Assembly: GCA_025201805.1 (NCBI GenBank)
Contig: MU619295.1
Coordinates: forward strand, 1-45,073
Direction of reading: 5' to 3'
From: Parasitella parasitica
Taxonomy: Eukaryota; Mucoromycota; Mucoromycetes; Mucorales; Mucoraceae
DNA: 45,073 bases
This document shows, piece after piece, positions 11,004 through 19,957 of the stretch (position 1 is the first letter of the stretch; each line of letters starts with the position of its first letter). A model generated the notes under the pieces. The model was not told the origin of the DNA, ran no database searches, and was given only the letters and a program-made list of their open reading frames with translations. The position numbers and the translations under genes are program-made.

Positions 11004-12194
11004 CTAATTGTTTGGGACTTGCAAGTTGAAACGGTGGTCTTCATCCCTTTCATGTTCTTCTTTGCTTGTTTCTGAAGCTTCTTGAGCAGTATCTTGTACA
11101 GATACTATAAGCTTGTGATTATAAGTCTTGATCTTGGGCAAAGATCTGTCATCCTGTTCTTCTTTTTTACTCTTTGGTGTGCTGGAAAAGCCCTCTCTAT
11201 CCTTTGCACCACCAAAAAGGTAGATTTCATCATTTTTAGTAGGCAAAATCAGGACATTAGACAACGCATAAGGCAGAGTTTTCAGTTTGACAGTTTCAAG
11301 CGTCAATGTATTGATTTTGGTGATACTCGTTTCATTCCTTGCAGCGCCGATGACAAATGTGTAGAACCATTCATTCAGGTGAGTTATCTGAGATTTTCTA
11401 CCATAGCGAGATGTGCCTAAAGTGATATTGTAGTTTTCAGCTACATGAACTGTACCATTGTAATAGGAGTCAATGAGATTCTGCGTGTAAAATTGTTCTC
11501 CATTAAAGCCAAAAAAGGTTTCTTTGTAATCCCGTATTTGTTCACCAACCATGGAGATATGCGTGTCGTGGCAAATAATGCGCTTTACATTAATGCGCTT
11601 GTCGAGATAAATGGAATCTTGCCAGCTATTCGTAGCCAAATCATGTGCATGAATGATGTTCCTTTGATGACCATCATTGGTTCCCATAAAATACATTTTC
11701 CCATTATTGTGGCATGTAAGCAGGTTACCGTGCTTTATAAATGGCAACTGAGGGAGCTCGGTCCACGTCTTTGTGTCAGTACTATACTTCCAAAGATTGA
11801 GTTGAGAGATTCTTGGCTTGGATTGAATGTTATACAAGTAGATGTCTTTGTCAATGGCTGTAATTGATGCGCCCTGCATTGGTCGAGGTGTATTGGTTTC
11901 AAAATACCATTCATCGGTCAAGGTGTCGTAGACGTACGACGATTCTGTCACGTTTTGATGATCATCCATATTTTGAAACATGCTGTCTTCTTCGTCAGGG
12001 TCGACGATATAAGGAATGGCATAACAGCCACCAAATGTATAAATTTTACCATCAACAAGTGTGCCTGTTAGCTTTCTAACCGAATTACAGCTGCTTTTGT
12101 GTTTACCAATGTAGGCAGATACAGGTATCAAGTCTTCTGCAAATACCACGGCAGCAAAGGTAGATAAAAATGCTATAGCGCGTGTCAATAGCAT
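11004..12194 (-). CDS. Secreted kelch-type beta-propeller protein, paralogue A
   Basis: Single-exon gene for a 396-residue protein. An N-terminal hydrophobic signal peptide (MLLTRAIAFLSTFAAVVFA) is followed by repeats with kelch character: GKIYTFGG, then YDTLTDEWYFETNTPRP, KYSTDTKTWTELPQLPF, GKMYFMGTN and EIYLFGG. Such repeats fold as a beta-propeller used for binding. Several N-glycosylation sequons (NVT, NGT, NIT, NET) fit passage through the ER. I chose the ATG at 12194 over the upstream in-frame ATG at 12239 because it aligns with the start of paralogue B, begins the signal peptide, and leaves a sensible distance from the TATA-like element. The charged 40-residue tail (rich in Glu, Asp and Lys) replaces the HDEL end of paralogue B. 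Ligand and role are unknown. Confidence 0.8.
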   Translation of the reverse strand: MLLTRAIAFLSTFAAVVFAEDLIPVSAYIGKHKSSCNSVRKLTGTLVDGKIYTFGGCYAIPYIVDPDEEDSMFQNMDDHQNVTESSYVYDTLTDEWYFETNTPRPMQGASITAIDKDIYLYNIQSKPRISQLNLWKYSTDTKTWTELPQLPFIKHGNLLTCHNNGKMYFMGTNDGHQRNIIHAHDLATNSWQDSIYLDKRINVKRIICHDTHISMVGEQIRDYKETFFGFNGEQFYTQNLIDSYYNGTVHVAENYNITLGTSRYGRKSQITHLNEWFYTFVIGAARNETSITKINTLTLETVKLKTLPYALSNVLILPTKNDEIYLFGGAKDREGFSSTPKSKKEEQDDRSLPKIKTYNHKLIVSVQDTAQEASETSKEEHERDEDHRFNLQVPNN

Positions 12195-12242
12195 TTTTAT
12201 GAAATTGAAAGGGATAATAAAGAAAGCATCTTTGGACATACC

Positions 12243-12250
12243 TATTTAAA
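12243..12250 (-). promoter_or_regulatory. TATA-like element of kelch paralogue A
   Basis: TTTAAATA on the minus strand, about 50 bp upstream of the chosen ATG (12194) but only 4 bp from the alternative ATG at 12239. This supports the downstream start. Confidence 0.45.
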
Positions 12251-12495
12251 GGCTTTTATTTAGGTATTGTTGAATTTTTAAGTTTTCTTGAGTTACATTA
12301 GAATTCTGTGAGAGCGTATTCTTGTACAGCGACAGCCAGCAAAAAGTAGTGTAATTCTACAACCGTCTTGCTTTTGAGAATCATATCGAGTCGTACCGAT
12401 ATCATAAAGAGGTTTTGTACATGCTTAGCATACAAGTGTCTCTAATTTCTGTTGTACAAGCACACATGTGCGAATGATAAACTACAGAATTTTTA

Positions 12496-13584
12496 TTACA
12501 GTTCATCATGCTTGACTGGATTATAAACCAATTTGTGATTATATATCTTAATATCATTCCTATGAGTTCTGCCATAAGGATAAGGCGCTATTCCGCCCAA
12601 GATCAAAAGTTCGTTTTCATTTACTGGAGCAATCAGTGGCGTAGACAAATCATATGGCAGAATACCAATGATTACATTTTCTAGTGTCATTATGTTCAAC
12701 CTGTAAAAAATTGTCTCCGTTTTACGAACATTGTGCAGATAAGCGTAATCGCCATAAAGAGAGATTGGTGCACTATTGTAATTTCCATCGAAACTGTAGT
12801 TATCAGATACCGTAGACCCATCAAGATACGACGTGCTGAATAATTCCAATGTCTCGTCCATGATGGAGGGTCCATCATCACTAGAATACCAGACAGCCAT
12901 TTTTGGTTCATCCTCTATACTCTTTAGGTCTTTGGCAATAAACTTGATGTGGTCCTTCTTGCAAATCATTTGCTTGACTTGCAGCCTCTTATCCATTAAA
13001 ATGGGGCTTTTGATCCATTGTTCTTTGTTAGTATCGTATACATGAATGATGCTTCTTTCTTCGCCGTCCTCAGAACCAGTAAAGTACATTTTGCCCTGAC
13101 CATCGTGGCAGGATTTCAGGTTGCCTGACCATAGGAAAGGAATTTCAGGCAATGTTGTCCATAACTTGTCGGTTGTGTCATACTTGTACATATCCATCGA
13201 TGTCCACTCAAATTCCGGCTTGATGTCGTAGAAATAAATTGAATCTTCAACAACTTGTGTACTTGCTTGTTTGAAAGGCACTGGAGTTTTGGTCTCAAAA
13301 GACCATTCATTTTTGGATACGTCGTAGACTTGCGACAAATCAGTTGCATTTTTATGGTCCTCTGAACTAAAAATGAAGTTATCACGGAGGCTATCAGGAT
13401 CTACAACATACGACACGCGAAAACAGCCACCAAACGTGTAGAGTTTATCGTTGAGTATGGCTCCAGCAACTTTGGGAGCTTCAAAGCACCTTGAATCATG
13501 TTTGCCGGTGTAATTTGCAATTGGAATTAATCCAGCAGCGCAAATTCCCATTAAAAGGGGTAAAATTAACAGCTGTCTAAGCAT
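12496..13584 (-). CDS. ER-type kelch beta-propeller protein, paralogue B, ends in HDEL
   Basis: Single-exon gene for 362 residues, clearly a tandem duplicate of the downstream kelch gene. Shared blocks include LIP..YxGKH, LYTFGG, VDPD, VYD...EWSFETKTP and NHKL near the C-terminus. A signal peptide (MLRQLLILPLLMGICAAG) starts the protein. Kelch-like units follow: KLYTFGGC, YDVSKNEWSF, KYDTTDKLWTTLPEIPF, GKMYFTGSEDGEE, ENELLILGG. The last residues are NPVKHDEL. HDEL is the classic fungal ER-retention signal read by the Erd2 receptor, so this copy is predicted to stay in the ER lumen. A TATAAATA box lies about 70 bp upstream. The gene is 302 bp upstream of paralogue A in the same orientation. 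The biochemical role is unknown; a lumenal scaffold or glycoprotein-binding role would be a guess. Confidence 0.85.
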   Translation of the reverse strand: MLRQLLILPLLMGICAAGLIPIANYTGKHDSRCFEAPKVAGAILNDKLYTFGGCFRVSYVVDPDSLRDNFIFSSEDHKNATDLSQVYDVSKNEWSFETKTPVPFKQASTQVVEDSIYFYDIKPEFEWTSMDMYKYDTTDKLWTTLPEIPFLWSGNLKSCHDGQGKMYFTGSEDGEERSIIHVYDTNKEQWIKSPILMDKRLQVKQMICKKDHIKFIAKDLKSIEDEPKMAVWYSSDDGPSIMDETLELFSTSYLDGSTVSDNYSFDGNYNSAPISLYGDYAYLHNVRKTETIFYRLNIMTLENVIIGILPYDLSTPLIAPVNENELLILGGIAPYPYGRTHRNDIKIYNHKLVYNPVKHDEL

Positions 13585-13651
13585 ATTTTACTGTACAAGA
13601 TGAAAACGGATGCTTGTAAAAGAGAAGACCTGCAGAAACAGAAGCTCTATC

Positions 13652-13659
13652 TATTTATA
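13652..13659 (-). promoter_or_regulatory. TATA box of kelch paralogue B
   Basis: Perfect TATAAATA on the minus strand, about 70 bp upstream of the ATG at 13584. Confidence 0.55.
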
Positions 13660-14706
13660 CTAAGGTTCAACAGTTCAAGAAGCTCTTTTGTGTACAAAAA
13701 TATGTGCTACTCTTCGTTCTGTAAACCTTTTGATTTATGCGTATATGATTTTAAAGTCGGCGATGTCTGTCATACCCACTCATTAACGATATTATGGTTT
13801 CTGTTTACTAAACTGGACGCCGGTGCGCTTTTCCGCCCATGAAATTTTCTTGACTACACAAAGCATGTGTGGCAAAGTGCTAAAATTTCAGTGAAGTTAA
13901 AGACAGCATTTATGGAAAAAAATCATGAGGTCAAGATGAATATATTAGTTCATGTAAAATGATTGCTACTCTTGGCGTTGTGCCCAACATTGACGACCCA
14001 AATCATCACAGCAAATCTTGCCGTGGAACGCTCAAAGACAAATGCTTTTTTGAGACTCACTGAAAACTCAAGCCGTTAATACGGGCTCCTAGGAAGCCCT
14101 CCAATCCTGAAATGACCTAATTTTTGCTGCAAATATTGTAAGATAGCCTTCTCGTCTAGAGTAATTTAGCGGGGTCACTTGAGAAATCTACTCAAGATGA
14201 CGCTATTATCACCAACTCCTTCTAAACCGACTCCTCGCGTTCTGCCAGATCTAGCTTATTGCCGCTCTTACAAATACAAGCTGAAAACACGAGCAAATAT
14301 ATCGAGGACGTCTCCTCAAATTTATGATATCAGTGCAACTCAAGAATGTGAGCAGCTCATGGAACATAAATGTCCGTACTATAAGCTGCGCTCTTCATGT
14401 CAATTCAAAACAGAGCCATGAATTATACGCAACTTTAGCCTGACCGTCTACTATCGCGACATGTAGAACTACATAATATATCAAAGTCTAGTTGCAAATA
14501 AAGATATAGTGAGTATGTACGGTTCGCTATACGGTCATCCCTGCTACTGCGAAGCAAATAGATGAACCAATTATCGTACGGCAAGCTAAATTAGGAGCAT
14601 ATTTCATGGAGGTTTTTGGATTTATAAAGGTATGCGCATCATGTGCTGCGGTTAGGGTGCTCATGATGATAACATAGTGGCAGCCGCAGCAGCCGCAGAC
14701 AAGCAA
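13660..14706. other. Intergenic region with one weak ORF
   Basis: Divergent upstream region of the kelch pair and of the 266-aa gene. The only ORF of note (14179-14421, +, 80 codons) has a C-terminal stretch with CPYY spacing vaguely like the Fe-S part of XPD/FANCJ-type helicases. The match is too weak to name, and no extending exon was found. A GCAGCC-type triplet run occurs near 14681-14697. Confidence 0.35.
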
Positions 14707-14714
14707 TATAAATA
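14707..14714 (+). promoter_or_regulatory. TATA box of the 266-aa gene
   Basis: TATAAATA about 70 bp upstream of the ATG at 14785. Confidence 0.55.
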
Positions 14715-14784
14715 GGACGCAACGAGCATTTTCAAACGATTCTGTTTATTATTATATACACTACTACCGTTTTCACAAACAGTA

Positions 14785-15585
14785 ATGTCTGCTTTACAGT
14801 TTGAACAAGACTTCCCAATTGGCTTTGCAGAGAACAGAAGCCAGCCAGAAGAAGCTACCAATTTTTACGTCGAATGGCTTGATAACTCTTCAGAATTTCC
14901 TGGTTTAGCAGCAGCAGCTTCATTGAGTAACGCAAATTTAACGACGGGGAGCTGGGAGCTGCTTCAGCGAAAGGAATTGAACGACCAAGACAACATTGTA
15001 GAAGAAGATGAAGGCGCTTGGTCTAAAATCAGTACCTCCGAACAGCATCCACTGTACGCTCAAATAGTTGAAAAGAATGCAGCTGAATTACAGCCTCCAA
15101 AAAGAAGCGTTCAACCACTTTGGCCCAACATTCACACCGTTACCAGAGCGAAAACCAAGACACAGGATGCCATCGAAGAACAAGAGGACTACCAAGACGA
15201 TTTGGGAACTGAACTGATTGGCATCCATAAATCTCAAAGCAGAAGAGCTAATCGAATGACTCGAAGACGCAACTACCATGATCTAAAAGTGCTTGATTTC
15301 CGTGTGGACGGTGTGTTCAGAATGGCTACTACACGCAACGGGACCGACATCACTTGGCTCCCATCGCCTGATTGTGACCAAAATCTGAGCATCTCAAATC
15401 AAGGATGTACTCTTTTTTACATGAACATAAATACAAGGCCTGATGCTTTGCGCTACGCAGCTAGATACAAGCACAATGTCCAGACATTTTCTTACAAAAT
15501 GCTCAAAGCAACCACCTCTTCAAAACATCCTCTGTTTCCTGACGGTGGTGAGTATTCTGTTCACTCCAACATTGTGAAAAACTGA
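14785..15585 (+). CDS. Unrecognised 266-residue soluble protein
   Basis: Intron-less ORF that I cannot assign to a family. No signal peptide or membrane segment is visible. The N-terminal third is acidic and carries two aromatic motifs of the Atg8-interacting form W-x-x-L/I: WELL (57-60), and WSKI (79-82) directly preceded by EEDEGA. The middle is Glu/Gln-rich with a basic patch, RRANRMTRRR (about 153-162). The C-terminal 100 residues look folded (LDFRVDGVFRMATTRNGTD, CTLFYMNINTRPDALRYA). A clean TATA box and normal codon use support a real gene. The TMEM164-family gene begins 396 bp downstream on the same strand. The Atg8-binding idea is inference from short motifs only. Confidence 0.7.
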   Translation: MSALQFEQDFPIGFAENRSQPEEATNFYVEWLDNSSEFPGLAAAASLSNANLTTGSWELLQRKELNDQDNIVEEDEGAWSKISTSEQHPLYAQIVEKNAAELQPPKRSVQPLWPNIHTVTRAKTKTQDAIEEQEDYQDDLGTELIGIHKSQSRRANRMTRRRNYHDLKVLDFRVDGVFRMATTRNGTDITWLPSPDCDQNLSISNQGCTLFYMNINTRPDALRYAARYKHNVQTFSYKMLKATTSSKHPLFPDGGEYSVHSNIVKN

Positions 15586-15981
15586 TCTGTCTCTGCTCTT
15601 GTACAATATTTTTTTCTCTTTCTTTTTTTTTCTTTTTTTTTTCTGTAATCAAATACAATAAATATCATGATCATCTTGAGTATGATTAACAACTGCAATA
15701 ACTCCAATCTTATTCCCTCAGATTGATAATTAATGTTATATGGAGTCATCTCTACTGAAGAAAATCGTTTTCCGAGCACACACGGTGTTTTCAGAATGGC
15801 TCATTTGGTACAGCAATCACTTTTACATACACATGCAACTTGTACTACCATTTTCACAGACGTCAGCTCCTATCTCCATGTGCCTGTTATTACCCCAAAG
15901 TTAGGGTTTATTTCCTATTTGATTTTTGAGACCAAAAAAAAAAATCAGATCTGTAATTTTAAGCTTTTCTATCTTTTTCAG
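15586..15981. other. Short intergenic region upstream of the TMEM164-family gene
   Basis: Contains a C/T-rich tract (15610-15643). The reading frame of the next gene is open back to 15733. The TMEM164-family ATG directly follows a pyrimidine tract ending in CAG, which looks like a splice acceptor, so a 5' UTR intron is possible. Confidence 0.45.
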
Positions 15982-17043
15982 ATGCCATTGCAGAGTCGAT
16001 TATCCACTAATCCTTTTACACCACTATTTGATCGCTTGGAGAATTGGATTAAAACATTCTCGAGAAATGTCACTAGTGAAACGGATTGGGAGGATTCGAC
16101 CAAGGGATCATGGTAACTTTGAAATCAATCTACCATAGCCATACATAGAAACTTTTTAATGTGGATGTTAAATGTATTTAGGTATCTTCAACCTCGTCAG
16201 CATGCTAAAGAATTAGTCTTGTTGTCAACTGGATTCGCAGCTGCTTCAGCCTACTATCTGAAAAAAGTTTTGAACCCTTCAAATCTGACGTTTCAAATGC
16301 TGAAAAACTTCAGACCAGTGGGACCAGTAACCAGGGCAGAAAAGTTCTTGGTAGCTTCGTTACTGGGTACATTTGCGCTAACTGTTGCTCATAAAGTGAT
16401 TCGAAAAAACAAGCTGTTTATACTTCAACCTTGTCATATGAGTGCCGGTTTGCTACTGATCACCTTGTGCTACCCGAAAAAGACCTCAGTGGCCACTAAT
16501 CTCCTGTTCAATGTTTATCTGCACACACAGTGGGGTGCGATTGCTGCACTGATATTTCCCGATTTGAGAGACCATTATCTTGTAGGCGAGACATTCAACT
16601 TTTTTGCAGGTACAAATTTAAATGTACACTGATCAATTACAGTACTTAATGATTGAATCCACAGAGCATATCCTTATATTGGTGGCACCCATCTATATGA
16701 TCTACAGTGGACGATATCTCGTCTTACCAGCAACAAGAGACATGGCGCTTTTATCCTTCTTTGTCTATAGCTTCTTTCATTCTCCTGTCCTAAGTATATG
16801 TGCATTAAAATCAGGACAGAATCTCAATTACATATTCTCGCCTCCACCAAGTAAGTTGCCGTTAAAAATCAATCTTATCAATGACGAGAAAACTCACAGT
16901 ATACAGTTGACATATTATTCAAAATCGGAAAGAGCTATAGATTAGCCCTGTACGCAACTGCATTTGGAGCCATGTTTGTAACAAGATATGCTTTGGTAGA
17001 AGGGATAGTCTCTATTCTGCCACGTAAATCAATCCCTTTATAG
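15982..17043 (+). CDS. TMEM164-family membrane protein
   Basis: Polytopic membrane protein of the TMEM164 family. The human member is reported to be a membrane acyltransferase making ether-linked phosphatidylethanolamines; fungal members are mostly uncharacterised. Exons: 15982-16112, 16182-16609, 16665-16850, 16907-17043, giving 293 residues. Family marks are TDWEDSTKGSWY near the N-terminus, a conserved Cys-His pair in LQPCHMSAGLL, then LHTQWGAIAALIFPDLRDHY, APIYMIYSGRY and a late SFFVYSFFHSPVL with a second His. Six or seven hydrophobic segments are present. In the third intron, the acceptor at 16906 rather than 16899 is required to avoid an immediate stop. It is convergent with TYW1, only 99 bp between stops. 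Confidence 0.85.
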
Positions 17044-17142
17044 ACAACAGCAAAAATAGAACATGTCATCATAATGAGAACAGAAAGACTTTATATTAAA
17101 TAAACTTGACAAGCAACAAGATATGGTGTATATTGAATAATT

Positions 17143-19465
17143 TTAGGCAGTGGCTGTCATGTCATGAATAGTAGGTGGCACTACTGTCTTTCTGTTCTTT
17201 CGATAATGGCGAGTTTCGTTAGGATCAAAGCCTGCGGCTTCATGACCATGAAGAGCCCAATCAGGAGTCTTTGCCATGTAATCCAAACTGGTGAAAGGCT
17301 TTCCACACTTGACAAGTTCAAAGAACTTGGGGTAATCGATATGCGTATGCCATTCACCATTGATCTTGAAATTTTTGTGAGCAATCAAAAGCGAGCAAGA
17401 ATGAGCATGTTCTGCAGAAATTTCGTAATCACCGTCTAATTTGGCAACAATTTGACGGCAAAAATCAATGACTTCAACATGGAAAGGAACATTAGCCATG
17501 GTCAAATCACTGGCGCCACTGTAGCCGCAGTAGGTTACACCTTTGACTTCGATAAATGAAGGCTTGCCTCGACGAATAAGTTCAACGTAGCCATCAATTT
17601 CGGCAGTGTTGTGGCCCTTTACAAGCGTCATACGATAAACTGTGCGCTGTCCCTTCAATGCCAATTGCTCCAAACAATTCAAGAATCTCTCCCAGAAATC
17701 TCTAAACAGAGGACGGTCGATCTTCTTGAGCGAGTCCTTGGTGGCGGCATCCACGCTGACGTAGAGTTGAGTAACAGGAACCATTTCAGCAATTTTATCA
17801 GGGAATTGAGCATTTGTAACCAAAAATGACGAAATGTTGTTTTCATGCAGTTTGGTGACAAATTCATTGATATGAGGATAAAAGATGGGTTCACCTACAA
17901 GCGAAAGAGCGCAATGACGGATAGTAAACGCTTCCTGGAAACGCTCTGCTTTGACGCCGGGCACACCCTTGAACTGTTTGATCATCTTGTAGTGGTTCTC
18001 CATGGCGCCGTCCAAGATAAACTGAGGATCGTCCACCTTCCAGCGCCAAGTTGTACCGACAGGGTTTGTATGATGTCTCCAGCAGAACACACACTTGTTA
18101 GCACACGCTAATGAGGGCGTAGTTTCCATACACAAGTGGCTTTGGATGCCATAAAATGCATGTTTATAGCAGAAACCACGGCCACGCAGAGCAGATTTAG
18201 TCCAGCGACAGATTTTAACGCCTGAATGAGAACCAATCACCTTGTAACCTTGCTTGGTCAGGTTCTTTAGAATCATGGGCGATACCATTTCACGAGCTAG
18301 AGGCGCAGTTTTTGGTTTATTTCCTGCATCTGTGCCGATCAGGCGCTTGGCATTGGCTTTACTGTTCTCGAAATCCTCTTCTTCTTCAGCGCGCTTGGCT
18401 TTAGCAGCCTTGATTTTGCTGGCCATATTTCCCATGTCTTCGAGATCCACCATCTCATCACCAGATCCATTTCCGTCAATATCAATATCAGGTTGCGGGC
18501 TTTCCTCCTCCTCTGCAGAATCTTGCTCGTCCTCATCGTCTGATTGGAATGCAATGTTGGTGGGTGAAAACTCCAGACTGTGCTTGTCCTCCAGCTCAGA
18601 CACAAATCCATTTGCCCACACGTCAAACTGTCCCTTTTGATCTGCGTTCTTATCGCATTCACCCAAAGGATAGATACGAGTGGCGCCCAAACGGCCCAGC
18701 CATTTGTCAATATTGGCTGCTGCAACGTTGAATTCTTCACCGTAAGCAGAATCGCCTAAACCGCACACAGCATAACGTAACTTTTTTAAAGCATCACGGT
18801 CCACACGGAAGTCATAACGAAGGTCATGAAGCCAGTTGGAAAACCTACGCTTGGTATGAGTACCATTTGTATGTCGGCAGTCCTACATGTTTAATACTTT
18901 ACCAATCCAGTGGACCTTCTACGTTATATGTGGACAAAATAAAGACACAAATTGCGGTTTCCTGCAGTAAATTGTCATTCTCATACTCAGTGACATCCAT
19001 AATCTCTACTTTGTGAACCGTAACTCGATCATTGGCGTTGATCTTGTCTTCCATCTCTTTAGCCATGGTCTTTGCTGTTCCTGTCAGTGTCGAAAAGATG
19101 ACCTTTACATTTTCAATAACTACAGGCTCATTCGATGCCGATTCACAGGCACAAGATGCTTTTCCAGAAGTGGATTGACAGCAGGCATTGTCCTCTTTGG
19201 TAGTGCTCGTGGTGCTGGTAGCCCTCGCAGGTTTTCCAGAGGAAGAAGAACAGCAAGCGTCTCCCGCATTATCACCTTGACAACATCCAGATTTTGCTCT
19301 GCTTGCAGACTGTTCAGCAGCCGCAGATTTTTTGGATTTACAGCACCCCTCGCCATTGGAGCCGCTGCATCCCTCGTTTTCTGTTTGCCCTTCTCTAGGC
19401 TGCTCAGGGCCAACCGAGAGAATGTTGGTAAATCCATACAACAGATTGTTGATAAAATTACTCAT
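17143..19465 (-). CDS. TYW1: tRNA 4-demethylwyosine synthase (radical SAM)
   Basis: Second enzyme of wybutosine synthesis: it condenses N1-methylguanosine-37 of tRNA-Phe with pyruvate carbons to form the tricyclic 4-demethylwyosine. Exons are 19465-18903 and 18844-17143, with a 58-nt intron in phase 2, giving 754 residues. Residues 119-290 are the flavodoxin domain (FMN loop STLTGTAKT at 125-133; CGLGDSAYGEEF). An acidic linker spans about 290-350. The radical-SAM core has the Fe-S motif CANKCVFC (Cys 435, 439, 442), then WRWKVDDP, SLVGEPIFYP, SVDAATKDSLKKIDRP, KGVTYCGYSGASDLTM and EHAHSCSLLIAH. The ATG at 19465 is chosen because the upstream in-frame ATG adds a poly-Phe run from the leader. 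Oddity: residues 33-107 hold eleven cysteines including four CC pairs in a Ser/Gly/Ala-rich leader that I do not associate with TYW1. Confidence 0.93.
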
Positions 19466-19957
19466 AATGTAAGTTTGATTTGTCAAAATGAGAAAGAAAA
19501 AAAAAGTTTTTCTTGTCAAATCTGTACCTTGTTTGGTTGGAAGCATGAAAAAGTGACTATCTATACTCTTTACGTTGTTGTTTAGATTTGGAATTCTCTT
19601 GTCCCAATGCCCTTTAAATCGTATGTCAGGAAGCTGATGCTGCTCATGTGCACATGCATGCCATAAATGAACATTGAAACCTGTTTCCCATTACTGGCGA
19701 CTGGCCCCTTTTTTTGATTGACATGTTTGCATTTTCTCAATGACATGTAGGGAGGATGGTAAATGAGATGCTGTGAACATTTTTACCTTCTCTTTTATCT
19801 ACCTGATCATATAAAGCCTCAAAAAAGTGTTGCGTATAATTTATGTAATAGATGTTTGAATTGAATTATATCAAATAGTTCAAATATAAATATATAAAAG
19901 ATAAAAGACAAGAATAGATTCGGAGCTTGCATATAAAGAGAGACCAAATGAATCTAT
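19466..19957. other. Intergenic region between TYW1 and the chitinase
   Basis: TYW1 upstream region and chitinase 3' flank. It is AT-rich with no gene seen. Confidence 0.5.

Noticed and set aside
18878-18902. A 20-25-nt intron in TYW1 ending at the first TAG
   Set aside because: Far too short for this genome, and it shifts the frame; the AG at 18845-18846 gives a 58-nt intron in phase.
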